A stretch of DNA of 64,000 nucleotides from Candidatus Rifleibacteriota bacterium (GCA_012517355.1 JAAYVD010000023.1:111109-175108), one strand, 5' to 3'; numbered from the stretch's first letter, positions 41,923-50,822 are shown. The notes: a model not told the origin generated them from the letters alone. A program made the numbers and translations.

Positions 41923-43134
41923 ATGATCAACCTGAAAGATTTTTCGTTCTTCAACACGCTGCCGACCCGCGAGGTCGAGAAGATCCGCAAGGCGTGCCGG
42001 TTCAACAAGTATACCTCCGGAACGACCTTCCTCAAGGAAGGGGAAAAACTCGAGGACTTCTTCCTGGTGGTGGAAGGCCAGGTGGCGGTGACCAAGTCCC
42101 ATGCCGGCAAGAAGAAGACGTTGTTCACCCTCGACCCCGGCGACACCTACGGGGAGGTCGAGATCCTGAACGGCACCACCGCCCTGTGCACCCTGGTCGG
42201 GTACCAGGATTTCCAGGTGATGTTCATCCCCAGGGATTTCTTCCTGCGACTGATCGGCCTCTATCCGGGGTTCGCGCGGGAAAGCCGGGAACTGTACTCC
42301 CGGCGGGCATCGATCCTGCTCGAGCAGGGGCTGAGCAAGGCCGTCTTCGGCCAGGTCGTCACCTTCTTCAACGTCAAGGGAGGGGCCGGAAAATCGGTGA
42401 TGGCGGCCAACACCGCGGTGATGCTGGCGCGGAACTGGCGGAAACGGGTGGTGCTGGTCGATCTCAACCTCTCGTTCGGCGACCAGGCGATCCTGCTGAG
42501 CCTGCCACACGACAGAAACATCTACGAACTGGTCCAGGAACGGCCGCCCCTCAAGATGGCCAAGATCGAGAGCCAGCTGACCAGTCATTCATCGGGTCTG
42601 AAGGTCCTGCTGCCGCCCCCCTCCCCCGAACTGGCGGAAAAGGTCAAGACCGAGTTCGTCGAGCAGGTGCTGGAGATCCTCCGTGCGAATTTCGATTTCG
42701 TCATCGTCGATACCCACAACCAGCTGACCGATCTCGAATTGATGGCCCTCGAGATGAGCGACCTGATCTTCCTGATGATGACCATGGAATTGACCTTCGT
42801 CAAGAACACCAAGGTCCTTCTCGATCTCTTCCAGCGGATGAAGATCCCCCGCGAGAAGGTCAAGGTGGTCCTCAACCGCGCGTTCAAGGCCATGGGCCTG
42901 GAGCCCTCCCGGGTGGAAAGTTCCCTGCGCTATGCCATCAGCCACTTCATTCCGAGCGAGGGCGACATCGTGATCCCGTCGATCAACGCGGGGGTCCCGT
43001 TCGTCATGCAGCGCCTCGAGAATTCCCCCCTGATCATGTCGGTCGAGAAGCTGTGCCAGCGGCTGGTGGGCGAGGAGCAGGAGAAGGGCACCTGGAGCAT
43101 GTTCTCGCTCATCAAGGAGGTCTTCGGGCTGTAA
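41923..43134 (+). CDS. cyclic-nucleotide-binding domain fused to a MinD/CpaE-type ATPase
   Basis: 403 residues. The N-terminal CNBD (about 1-125) has FLKEGEKLEDFFLVVEGQ and DPGDTYGEVEILNG; its cassette is less canonical than in the 29605 protein, so ligand binding is unsure. The C-terminal P-loop ATPase (about 140-400) has a full deviant Walker A, VKGGAGKS near 151-158, VDLNLSFGDQA and FVIVDTHNQ. This is the arrangement of CpaE/TadZ, which localises Flp-type pilus machinery. The C terminus (SLIKEVFGL) could be an amphipathic membrane-targeting helix. It is convergent with the PP2C-kinase-FHA operon. Confidence 0.85.
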   Translation: MINLKDFSFFNTLPTREVEKIRKACRFNKYTSGTTFLKEGEKLEDFFLVVEGQVAVTKSHAGKKKTLFTLDPGDTYGEVEILNGTTALCTLVGYQDFQVMFIPRDFFLRLIGLYPGFARESRELYSRRASILLEQGLSKAVFGQVVTFFNVKGGAGKSVMAANTAVMLARNWRKRVVLVDLNLSFGDQAILLSLPHDRNIYELVQERPPLKMAKIESQLTSHSSGLKVLLPPPSPELAEKVKTEFVEQVLEILRANFDFVIVDTHNQLTDLELMALEMSDLIFLMMTMELTFVKNTKVLLDLFQRMKIPREKVKVVLNRAFKAMGLEPSRVESSLRYAISHFIPSEGDIVIPSINAGVPFVMQRLENSPLIMSVEKLCQRLVGEEQEKGTWSMFSLIKEVFGL

Positions 43135-43161
43135 GAACCCCTGCCTGAGGCCCTTCGCAAC

Positions 43162-43204
43162 GCCCGGCGGCCCCCGTTTCTTTGAGAGACGGGGGCCGCC
43201 GGGC
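43162..43204. terminator. strong hairpin between convergent genes
   Basis: A perfect 16-bp GC-rich stem (43162-43177 with 43189-43204) with an 11-base loop lies between the CNBD-MinD and PP2C genes. There is no U tract. It is probably a bidirectional transcription barrier. Confidence 0.7.
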
Positions 43205-43244
43205 ATGACGAGGATCTGAGGATCTCAGGGGAGGAGGGAACCCT

Positions 43245-44003
43245 CTACCACCCGAGGATCTTCTTGAAGAAACTGGTCTTCTTGCCGGTGATCCGGACCA
43301 CGATGACGGTGACGTTGTCGCGGCCGCCATTGTTGAGGGCTTCCTTGATCAGGAGATCGGCGGTGGGTTCCGGGTCGAGGTTGCGATCGAAGATCTCCTG
43401 GAGCTTCGGGGCGCCGACCTCTTCGGTCAGGCCGTCCGTGCAGAGCAGGAAGACATCGCCGTTCCAGAGGGGGCCGGAGGTGATGTCCACCTCCAGTTTC
43501 GAGGAACACCCGATGTAGCGGGTGATCTGGTGTTTGTAGGGGTGGTCGACCTTTTCCTCTTCGCTGATCAGCCCACGGATGAACAGCTCCTCAACGTAGG
43601 AATGGTCGCGGGTGACCTGTTTGAGGGCTCCCTTGCGGTGGAGGTAGATGCGGGAATCGCCGACATGGGCCAGGAAGAACTCGCTTTCGCGCAGGGCCAG
43701 GACGGCACAGGTACAGCCCATTCCCTCGAACTCGGGGGCGGTGGCGGCCTTCTCGCGAACCTTCCCGTTGGCTTCCAGGAAGGCCTCCCGCAGGATGGGT
43801 TCCTGGGGGTCGGTGGTGGAACGGGTCACCAGGCGTTGGGAGAGGATCTCCCTGGTCATGCTCGAAGCGATCTCGCCGGCCTTGTGACCGCCCATCCCGT
43901 CGGCGACCATGAAGACGCCTTCTTTTTCGGTGGCGAAGTAGGCGTCCTCGTTGTTCTGGCGGACTTTTCCCAGGTTGGTGAGTGCGCAGAATTTGTAGTC
44001 CAT
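43245..44003 (-). CDS. PP2C-family serine/threonine protein phosphatase
   Basis: 252 residues, the soluble Stp1/PstP type that reverses Ser/Thr kinase signalling. Metal-binding motifs are RQNNEDAYF, VADGMGGHKAGEIAS, LLCTDGLTE and GRDNVTVIVV, all intact. It has no membrane segment, unlike many PstP proteins. The kinase gene ends 14 bases upstream on the same strand and the FHA-ATPase gene precedes that, so writer, eraser and reader are in one operon. Confidence 0.93.
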   Translation of the reverse strand: MDYKFCALTNLGKVRQNNEDAYFATEKEGVFMVADGMGGHKAGEIASSMTREILSQRLVTRSTTDPQEPILREAFLEANGKVREKAATAPEFEGMGCTCAVLALRESEFFLAHVGDSRIYLHRKGALKQVTRDHSYVEELFIRGLISEEEKVDHPYKHQITRYIGCSSKLEVDITSGPLWNGDVFLLCTDGLTEEVGAPKLQEIFDRNLDPEPTADLLIKEALNNGGRDNVTVIVVRITGKKTSFFKKILGW

Positions 44004-44017
44004 GGTTCCTCCCGTCC

Positions 44018-45787
44018 CTAGAGTCCCTGGAGTTTCTGGAGGATGTCTTCCTGGTTGGGGTCCAGGAAGATGGAAAGTTTGTAGTATTGCAGGGCTCGGG
44101 GAGAATCCTTCTTGGCCCGGAAGAAATCACCCAGGGCATTCAGCAGGAGGATGTCGTCGGGCGCTTTGTACCAGGCCTTGGAAAACAGATCGAGGGCCGC
44201 GTTCGCCTCCCCTTTTTCCATTTTCAGCTTGCCCAACATCGTCAGATACAAAGGGTTGTCGGGAGCTTTTTCCAGCTTGGAGGTGTAATAGAACTCCCCG
44301 TTGGGGACCAATCGGTTGCGGATGAAGAAATCGACGAAGGCGAGATGGGATTCCTGGTCGGCGGGGTTCTCGTCGAGGATACGGGCGAGCTTCCGCAGAG
44401 CCTCCCCCGCCGCGGCCGCGCGGGTCTTCACCGGACCGGCGGCGGCGGCTTCGTAGGCCTGGATGCCCTTGTTCACCTCGGCAATCGCCTCGGGATCTTC
44501 CTTCCGCAAAGCCCGCTCGTATGTCAGGGTTTTGCTGGGGGGCAGTTCGAACCGCGTCGGCAAGGGATGGAAGCCGGGGAGTTCCATGACGACCCGGTAG
44601 ACGCCTGGTTTCATGGTCAAGGTCACCGGGGCGGAGCCGATGGCGCGGCCGTCGATCTGGATGGCGGCCCCCGGAGGCAGGGAAACGAAGGTCACGGTGC
44701 TCTGCTGCAGGAACTGGTATCCTTTGAAGGCCCCCAGGAACAGGATGGTGAATCCCACGAAGGCCGCGACCCAGAACAGGCCTGAACGGACCGGTTGGCT
44801 CTGCAGGCTCTCCTGGATCAGGGTGGTGCGGGGGCGCGGTTCCCCCCCGGACTCCTTGTCCATCAGGTTTTCCTCGGGAAGTTCGGCCTTCGTCTTGGAG
44901 AGATCGACGGTGGGGACCTCGGCCGCTTCCACCGGGGGTTCCGGTTCCGAGATCTTTTTCAGGGCATCGAGGAATTCCTGGCAGGTCTGGAAGCGGTCTT
45001 CCCTTTTCTTCTCCATGGCTTTGAGGATGATGTCGTTCAGGCGCTGCGGCACCGCCTCATTCACCTGGATGGGAGGTTTGGGCTCCTCCTGGATGTGCAT
45101 CAGGGCCACGGAGTTGGGGTTGTCGGAGATGAAGGGAAGTTTCCCGGTGACCAGTTCGTAGAGGGTCACCCCGAGGGAATAGATGTCGGAACGATGGTCG
45201 AGATCGCGTTTGCCGAGGGCCTGCTCTGGCGACATGTAATCGGTCGACCCCAGGGTCAGGCCGGCGCCGGTCTTGCTGGTGTTCACCTTGGCCTTGGCGA
45301 TGCCGAAATCGGTCAGTTTGACCCCGCCATCTTTTTTCAGAAGGATGTTGCTGGGCTTGATATCCCGGTGGACCACTCCCAGTTTGTGACAATGTTCGAG
45401 GGCCGACAGAGCGCACGAGATGACGTTGATGACGAACTCGAGGGTGAACCCCTCGTCGGAATGGATCAGCTGCTCGAGCGATTTCCCATCGACGAACTCC
45501 ATGATGAAGTAGGGCGGCAGGCCTTCCTTGTCACAGAATTCCTTCGAGGCGATGTCGATGATGGAGATGATGTTGGGGTGGTCCTTCAACCGCTCCATCG
45601 TGCGGGCTTCGTCGAAGAACCGCCCCACCACGTCGGGTTCGTTCACCCATTCCTCGAGCAGGAACTTGACCGCCGCCTTCTTCTCGAGAATGGTGTGCTG
45701 GGCGAGGTAGACGGTGGCGAACCCACCGTCGCCCAGCTTCTGGCTGACGGTGTAGTTGCCGACCCGTTTCCCGGAATAGTCCGGCAT
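44018..45787 (-). CDS. membrane Ser/Thr protein kinase with PEGA and TPR domains
   Basis: 589 residues. The cytoplasmic Hanks-type kinase domain is at residues about 10-285, with the glycine loop LGDGGFATVY, Lys in AAVKFL, the RD-type loop HRDIKPSN, DFG and SPEQ, all intact. The single membrane helix is near 344-363. Outside are a PEGA domain (FVSLPPGAAIQIDGRAIGS near 375-425) and TPR-like repeats to the C terminus. The kinase therefore senses envelope state through PEGA/TPR instead of the PASTA domains of PknB. It sits 5 bases after the FHA-ATPase gene. Confidence 0.93.
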   Translation of the reverse strand: MPDYSGKRVGNYTVSQKLGDGGFATVYLAQHTILEKKAAVKFLLEEWVNEPDVVGRFFDEARTMERLKDHPNIISIIDIASKEFCDKEGLPPYFIMEFVDGKSLEQLIHSDEGFTLEFVINVISCALSALEHCHKLGVVHRDIKPSNILLKKDGGVKLTDFGIAKAKVNTSKTGAGLTLGSTDYMSPEQALGKRDLDHRSDIYSLGVTLYELVTGKLPFISDNPNSVALMHIQEEPKPPIQVNEAVPQRLNDIILKAMEKKREDRFQTCQEFLDALKKISEPEPPVEAAEVPTVDLSKTKAELPEENLMDKESGGEPRPRTTLIQESLQSQPVRSGLFWVAAFVGFTILFLGAFKGYQFLQQSTVTFVSLPPGAAIQIDGRAIGSAPVTLTMKPGVYRVVMELPGFHPLPTRFELPPSKTLTYERALRKEDPEAIAEVNKGIQAYEAAAAGPVKTRAAAAGEALRKLARILDENPADQESHLAFVDFFIRNRLVPNGEFYYTSKLEKAPDNPLYLTMLGKLKMEKGEANAALDLFSKAWYKAPDDILLLNALGDFFRAKKDSPRALQYYKLSIFLDPNQEDILQKLQGL

Positions 45788-45792
45788 GGCGG

Positions 45793-46968
45793 TCAGAACC
45801 CGAGAATGGATTTCAGCTTGCTGAAGATGCCGCCTTCGGGCAATTCGGCCTTCTGACCGCAGATCTGGCCGGCGAGGGCCATGATCCCCTGGGAGAGGGG
45901 CGAATTCGGGCGATCCTTGACATACAGCTGGCCGCCGTTGGAGGTCAGGACGGCGTCGTCAGGAGCATTGGGCAGGGTGGTGAAATCGCGCTTGAGGAGG
46001 TTCTTGATCTGGTCGACGGGGACGGTGCCTTCGCGGCCCAGGAAATTGATCAACACCTTGACCTTGGTCTCGGGATACTTCAGCTGATGCATGATCTCGA
46101 GGATCTTCTTGAGGGAGAGGATGTGCCCGATCTCGGGCTTCCCGAGGACGTAGATGAGGTTCGAGATTTCCCAGGTGGTGAGGGAGACGTCGTCGATCTC
46201 GTTTTTCAGGTCGACGATGACGAATTCGTGACCGGCCTCGAGGCTCCACAACACCTTGCGGGCATGGTCGGCCTTCACCAGTTCGGCATACTCGGTCTTG
46301 TTGGGGGCGGGCAGGTAGGAATACCCCGGCCCCTTTTGCAGATACTTGGCGATGCGTTCACCGGTGATCTCGGGTTCCTGGATCAGTTCATGGATGGACA
46401 GCCCGACCTTGCCGACCGAGTAGGTCAGGATGTCCCCGAACCGCAGGTTGAGGTCGGCGATGGCCACCTTCTTTTTCGAGGTTTCGGCAAGGGCATAGGC
46501 CAGGTTGACCGCGATGCTGGTGAGGCCGGCTCCCCCCTTCGGGCTGTACAGGGTGATGATCTGCGCCCCTTCACGGGAAAGCGGCTTGAGGGTTTCCCAG
46601 AGGTCGGCCCTGGCCGAATCGACGTAGATGAACTCGAAGACGTCGAACTTGATGACGTCGGTGTGGTTCAGCTGGATCGGCTCCTTGGGGGGGATGGTCT
46701 TGGCATTGACCGCGGTTCCGTTGGAACTCTCGTTGTCGGTGATGAAGTGCTTCCCGTCCTTGAACGAGATCGTGGCATGCAACCGAGACACCATGTCGTT
46801 GGGGATCTGGAGGCTGCGGCCCTCTTCGCGACCAATGGTGAAATCCTCGCCCGACAATTCGTAGGGGCGACCGAGAAACGGCGGAGTGTTCCCGACGAGG
46901 TATTTCTTCTTCTCTTCGGTCGGGACGACCACCTTCCGGAAGACGGTTTTCTTGGGCTGGTCAGACAT
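45793..46968 (-). CDS. FHA domain fused to a CpaE/MinD-type ATPase with altered Walker A
   Basis: 391 residues. The FHA domain (about 25-125) has FTIGREEGRSLQIP, VSRLHATISF and NESSNGTAVN, so phosphothreonine binding is likely. The C-terminal ParA/MinD fold (about 135-375) has SPKGGAGLTS, where the invariant Lys of KGGxGKT is Leu, though the first Lys remains. IADLNLRFGD and FVIVDLKNE follow. ATP hydrolysis may be lost. It ends in FSKLKSILGF, a possible amphipathic targeting helix like that of the CNBD-MinD protein. GGAGGGG precedes the ATG; it is the first gene of the FHA-kinase-phosphatase operon. Confidence 0.88.
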   Translation of the reverse strand: MSDQPKKTVFRKVVVPTEEKKKYLVGNTPPFLGRPYELSGEDFTIGREEGRSLQIPNDMVSRLHATISFKDGKHFITDNESSNGTAVNAKTIPPKEPIQLNHTDVIKFDVFEFIYVDSARADLWETLKPLSREGAQIITLYSPKGGAGLTSIAVNLAYALAETSKKKVAIADLNLRFGDILTYSVGKVGLSIHELIQEPEITGERIAKYLQKGPGYSYLPAPNKTEYAELVKADHARKVLWSLEAGHEFVIVDLKNEIDDVSLTTWEISNLIYVLGKPEIGHILSLKKILEIMHQLKYPETKVKVLINFLGREGTVPVDQIKNLLKRDFTTLPNAPDDAVLTSNGGQLYVKDRPNSPLSQGIMALAGQICGQKAELPEGGIFSKLKSILGF

Positions 46969-47001
46969 GTAAGTCCCCTCCACTGCGTAGGTAGTGAGCG
47001 G

Positions 47002-47030
47002 AGTATAGCACAGGGGGTCCCGTCCTTCAA
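47002..47030 (-). promoter_or_regulatory. sigma-70 promoter for the FHA-kinase-phosphatase operon
   Basis: Minus strand TTGAAG (47030-47025), a 17-base spacer, TATACT (47007-47002) preceded by TGC. It drives all three genes. Confidence 0.8.
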
Positions 47031-47147
47031 CATTCTTCCCGGAGTCCGATGGAAGGCGGGAAAGGAAGGGGCGGGACCCTGGCCCGGTTTGACTTCTCCG
47101 GCACCGCCCGGTAAGATGAGCACTCGAATGTGAGCACCCGAGCAGCC

Positions 47148-47744
47148 ATGGCCCAGACTCGCGACCGCCCGGAGGGATCCCCGTTCCGGTGGGTCGGGCT
47201 TTTCCTCGTCCTGGTGTGGTGTACGGGATGCTGGCCCGGTGACGAGGAGGTCCCCGTCACTCCCGAGCAGCCGACGGCCACTCCACCCCCCGTGGCCGTC
47301 GAAGCGTCAGACACCCTGAGCATCTTCGATCAGTACCGGTTCCAGGAGACCCACCAGGAGTTCCAGAAGTCCTATCTCGACCTGGTCGAAGACATCCAGA
47401 ACCAGCCGACGGCCAAGGTCGACGTCCAGGAGCGACGGACCTCGATCTCCCGCTACACGCGCTCACGCAAGAACTACGAGGAAGTCCTGAAGAAGATCAG
47501 CGAGGCCAAGAAGGAAGAGCGGCTGAAATGCTTCGCCACCATGAAGTCCCTGATCCGCGGGATCCTCTTCTTCGACCAGAAAACCAAGAAGAAGACCTCA
47601 CGCTACGACCCCGAGCGCCTGGTCAAGGAAGGGATTTTCACCACCCCCCCAACCTGCCCCAGTGGCGGGAAATATTCGATCATCTCCCGGGACGGCCGCC
47701 GGTTCTTCCATTGCGACATCCACGGCACCCTGCGGCAGAACTGA
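47148..47744 (+). CDS. putative lipoprotein with a pilin-like C-terminal Cys motif
   Basis: 198 residues from the ATG at 47148; a GTG at 47130 is possible and neither has a clear Shine-Dalgarno sequence. A hydrophobic signal ends in WCTGC, an acceptable though imperfect lipobox, followed by a Pro/Thr-rich linker. The middle is helical and charged. The end, TCPSGGKYSI followed by RRFFHCDIHG, looks like the CPxGG...CxxHG disulfide loop that closes many type IV pilin-like proteins. The role is unknown. It is divergent from the FHA operon. Confidence 0.65.
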   Translation: MAQTRDRPEGSPFRWVGLFLVLVWCTGCWPGDEEVPVTPEQPTATPPPVAVEASDTLSIFDQYRFQETHQEFQKSYLDLVEDIQNQPTAKVDVQERRTSISRYTRSRKNYEEVLKKISEAKKEERLKCFATMKSLIRGILFFDQKTKKKTSRYDPERLVKEGIFTTPPTCPSGGKYSIISRDGRRFFHCDIHGTLRQN

Positions 47745-47755
47745 AAGGCCGGGGG

Positions 47756-47914
47756 TCAACTTCGTTTCGGCAGGGTCGGTGGCCCGGCCTCGGCCTCGTC
47801 AGGCGAGCCCAGGAACATCTCCATCAGTTCGGCCAGGGTCCGGACGAACAGCACCCCTACGCCGACGGAGAAAATCAAGGTGAGGGTGACAGCGAAGAAC
47901 ATTTCCTTGATCAT
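47756..47914 (-). CDS. small membrane protein, 52 residues
   Basis: A short frame with a hydrophobic helix near residues 5-24 (MFFAVTLTLIFSVGVGVLFV) and an acidic, Pro-rich tail. GGGAG lies 9 bases upstream of the ATG. It sits downstream of the htrA terminator hairpin on the same strand and converges with the lipoprotein gene. No family recognised. The helix followed by a soluble tail is typical of single-pass small membrane proteins. Confidence 0.5.
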   Translation of the reverse strand: MIKEMFFAVTLTLIFSVGVGVLFVRTLAELMEMFLGSPDEAEAGPPTLPKRS

Positions 47915-47978
47915 GCGAGGGAACTCCCTGAGGTGATGGTTCCACCTTCATCGGCCGAGGAGGCTGTTTCGTGAAGGA

Positions 47979-48012
47979 AAATCCCCCGGCAGGATAGCCT
48001 GTCGGGGGATTT
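47979..48012 (-). terminator. terminator of htrA
   Basis: A 15-bp stem (47979-47993 with 47998-48012, one G-T) with an ATAG loop. On the minus strand it continues into TTTTCC. Confidence 0.85.
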
Positions 48013-48068
48013 CGTGGGGGGAAGTCCCCCCGGGCCAGCAGCCAGGGAGACCCGGGCCGCCGTGGAGG

Positions 48069-49649
48069 TCAGTCGGCGGCAGGAACCACCAGGAACATCG
48101 GATTGCCGTCCCGGACCACCACGAAGACGGCGGTCTTCTTGCCCGAACTGCCTTTCGCCAGGGCTTCGATGAGAGTGGCTTCGTCCTTCACCGGAACGCC
48201 GTTCACCTGGGTGATCAAGTCCTCGGCCTCCAGTCCGCCCTGCGCGGCTGGGGTTCCCGCCTGGACGTCGGTCACCACCAGGCCATCCTTCCGGTCGATG
48301 CCCAGCTCCTTGGCCAGTTCAGGAGTCAACCCCTGGACCGAGAACCCCCATTTCTTCAGGACTCCCGCCGTTCCCGCCCGGGGCGGCTTGGCGGTCTCCC
48401 CGGCAAGGTCCTCGGGATTGCGCAGGCCGTAGGTCCGGGGCATCTTTTCCAGCTTCACTTCCAGCTCTTTTTCCGAGCCGTTGCGCAGGACCTTGATGGC
48501 GATCTTCTCCCCGATCGTCCGGCCCAGGACGTATTTCTGGACGTCATTGGTGGAGCCCATGGCCTTGCCGTCGATCGAACGGATGATGTCCATCTGGCGC
48601 AGCCCTGCCTTGGCCGCAGGTCCATCGGGGACGAGATCCATCACCACTGCTCCATCCTTGTCCTTGAGGTTGAAGTGATCGGCGAGCTCGCGGGACAGGG
48701 GTTGCATGCTGATCCCGATGAACGGGCGCTCGACCGCCCCGTGGTCCACGATCTGCTGGGCCACCCGGGAGGCCATTCCCGAGGGGATGGCGAACCCGAT
48801 GCCGCTGCCGGGGGCGGTGAAGATCAGGGTATTGATGCCGATGACGTTGCCCTCGAGGTCGACCAGGGGCCCCCCCGAGTTGCCAGGATTGATGCTGGCA
48901 TCGGTCTGGATGAAATCCTCGATGGGGGAGGCGCCGATCCCCGAGCGGCCGACCGCGCTCACCACCCCCACGGTGACCGTCTGCTCGAGGCCCATCGGGT
49001 TCCCTACCGCGATGCACCATTGGCCGACCTCGACCTTCTCGGAATCTCCGAAGCGGGCAGGGGTCAGCGGCTTGGGGGAATCAACCCTGATGACCGCCAG
49101 GTCGCTCTGGGGATCCTGGCCGATGATCTCGGCTTTCAGCTCGGTGCCGTCGGCAAACTTCACGAAGATCGAGGTGGCCCCCTTGACCACGTGGTTGTTG
49201 GTCAGGATGATCCCCTTGGCGTCGAAAACGACGCCGGAACCGGCCGCCTCGGCCTTGAACGGGGGGGCGGGGAACCGCCGGCCTCGCGGCATCTGCTTGA
49301 AAAAATGGCGGAAGAAGTCGTCGTAGGGGGTGCCGCCCTGGCCGTCCCCCTCGTCCTCGTCGTCGGGATTGAACCCCGGGAATCCGCCCTGGCGGCCGAC
49401 CCGTTCGACCCGGATATTGACGACGCTGGGCTTGAGCGTCTTGGCCACCCGGATGAAGGTGTCCTGCATTTCCTTGACCGAGGCGGGAACCTGGGCATGG
49501 ACCAAGGAGACGGTCAGAATAAGGTACAGGACCATGCCGAACAGGAGCCAACCCCGTCTGGCCGGATGGGCAGGGGTGGTCGGAAAGGGGGAACGGGCAA
49601 CCGGGCTGCCGGCCCGGATCTCTCGCATACCACGGATGAGGAAAGACAT
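48069..49649 (-). CDS. degP: periplasmic serine protease HtrA/DegP with two PDZ domains
   Basis: Envelope quality-control protease and chaperone. 526 residues from the ATG at 49649, chosen for AGGAGG 7 bases upstream; longer frames overlap the divergent gene. The signal or anchor helix is near 33-52. The trypsin-like domain has the His in ILTNNHVV, the Asp in QSDLAVI and the Ser in NPGNSGGPL, a complete triad. Two PDZ domains follow (about 300-390 and 425-520). A Gly/Pro/acidic loop (FPGFNPDDEDEGDGQGG) sits where DegP has its LA loop. Confidence 0.95.
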   Translation of the reverse strand: MSFLIRGMREIRAGSPVARSPFPTTPAHPARRGWLLFGMVLYLILTVSLVHAQVPASVKEMQDTFIRVAKTLKPSVVNIRVERVGRQGGFPGFNPDDEDEGDGQGGTPYDDFFRHFFKQMPRGRRFPAPPFKAEAAGSGVVFDAKGIILTNNHVVKGATSIFVKFADGTELKAEIIGQDPQSDLAVIRVDSPKPLTPARFGDSEKVEVGQWCIAVGNPMGLEQTVTVGVVSAVGRSGIGASPIEDFIQTDASINPGNSGGPLVDLEGNVIGINTLIFTAPGSGIGFAIPSGMASRVAQQIVDHGAVERPFIGISMQPLSRELADHFNLKDKDGAVVMDLVPDGPAAKAGLRQMDIIRSIDGKAMGSTNDVQKYVLGRTIGEKIAIKVLRNGSEKELEVKLEKMPRTYGLRNPEDLAGETAKPPRAGTAGVLKKWGFSVQGLTPELAKELGIDRKDGLVVTDVQAGTPAAQGGLEAEDLITQVNGVPVKDEATLIEALAKGSSGKKTAVFVVVRDGNPMFLVVPAAD

Positions 49650-49830
49650 GGAAAAGCCTCCTGGGGTGAAATTCCCGAATCGTCGACGGTATTGACCGGC
49701 GGCGGGAAGAAAGGTTCCCAGTTTGTTCCAGACCGCCCCCCTGCCATGCGCGAAACAGATGTTTCCCGCGGGCAATCGGACAAGGCAGGAGAGCCTTTCC
49801 GACAACCCGATGGACGGAGCGGACAAATGC

Positions 49831-49859
49831 TTGACATGGGGGGCGGGGGATGATTGAAT
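49831..49859 (+). promoter_or_regulatory. sigma-70 promoter for the UDP-sugar/hpt genes
   Basis: A perfect TTGACA (49831-49836), a 17-base spacer, TTGAAT (49854-49859) preceded by TGA. Confidence 0.7.
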
Positions 49860-49889
49860 CGGCGCATCCTGCGCCATGTGAGGTGAACC

Positions 49890-50822
49890 ATGCGAATCGT
49901 CGTGAGCGGCGGGGCCGGCTTCATCGGCTCCCACCTGGTCGACCGCCTGCTCGGGGAGGGCCACCGGGTGGTCGTTCTCGACAACTTCATCACCGGCTCC
50001 CGGGCCAACCTGGCCCAGCACGATGGCAACGACCGGCTGTGCATCGTCGAGCACGACATCAGCAAACCGATCTACCTGGCCGAACGGATCGACCGGATCT
50101 ACCACCTCGCCTCCCCGGCCAGCCCTGTCGATTACCAGAAGCTGCCCATCCAGACCCTGAAGGTCGGCGCCCTGGGCACCCACAACATGCTGGGCATGGC
50201 CAAGGCCCACGCGGCGCGCATCCTGTTGGCCTCGACCTCGGAGGTGTACGGCGATCCCGAGGTCCATCCCCAGGTCGAATCCTACTGGGGACACGTCAAC
50301 CCGGTCGGCCCCCGCGGCTGCTACGACGAAGCGAAGCGATTCGCCGAAGCCCTGATGGTCGCCTACCGCAACTTCCACAAGGTCGACATCCGGATCATCC
50401 GCATCTTCAACACCTATGGCCCCCGCATGCGGCTGAACGACGGCCGGGTGGTGCCGGCCTTCCTGTCGCAGGTCCTGCGGGGCGAACCGCTGACCATCTT
50501 CGGGGACGGCTCCCAGACCCGGAGTTTCTGCTACGTCTCCGACCTGGTGGCGGGAATGATGGCCAACATGGAAAAGGGCGACCAGGACCCGGTCAACCTG
50601 GGCAACCCGGCCGAACTCACCATCCGGCAGTTCGCCGAGGAGTTCCGCCGGCTGGCCGGCTCTGACCTGCCGCTGGTCGAGAAACCCCTTCCCCAGGACG
50701 ACCCCCGCCGACGCCGGCCCGACATCACCCGGGCCCGCACGCTCCTCGGCTGGGAACCGAAAGTCGGGCTGGCCGAGGGTCTCGCCAAGACCCTCGAATG
50801 GGCCCGGGGGAGGGTGGCATGA
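49890..50822 (+). CDS. UDP-glucuronate decarboxylase (UDP-xylose synthase)-like SDR
   Basis: 310 residues of the extended SDR fold. NAD-binding [10 protein letters not shown] is at the N terminus, the catalytic Ser/Thr lies in [17 protein letters not shown], and the YxxxK is in CYDEAKR. The stretch [12 protein letters not shown] with [12 protein letters not shown] is diagnostic of UDP-glucuronate decarboxylases, which make UDP-xylose for surface polysaccharide. The usual N-terminal membrane anchor of eukaryotic forms is absent. The stop overlaps the start of hpt. Confidence 0.9.
   Translation: MRIVVSGGAGFIGSHLVDRLLGEGHRVVVLDNFITGSRANLAQHDGNDRLCIVEHDISKPIYLAERIDRIYHLASPASPVDYQKLPIQTLKVGALGTHNMLGMAKAHAARILLASTSEVYGDPEVHPQVESYWGHVNPVGPRGCYDEAKRFAEALMVAYRNFHKVDIRIIRIFNTYGPRMRLNDGRVVPAFLSQVLRGEPLTIFGDGSQTRSFCYVSDLVAGMMANMEKGDQDPVNLGNPAELTIRQFAEEFRRLAGSDLPLVEKPLPQDDPRRRRPDITRARTLLGWEPKVGLAEGLAKTLEWARGRVA

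Noticed and set aside
49650..50378. Longer N terminus for HtrA
   Set aside because: It would overlap the divergent UDP-sugar gene and is non-homologous; the ATG at 49649 has AGGAGG in place.
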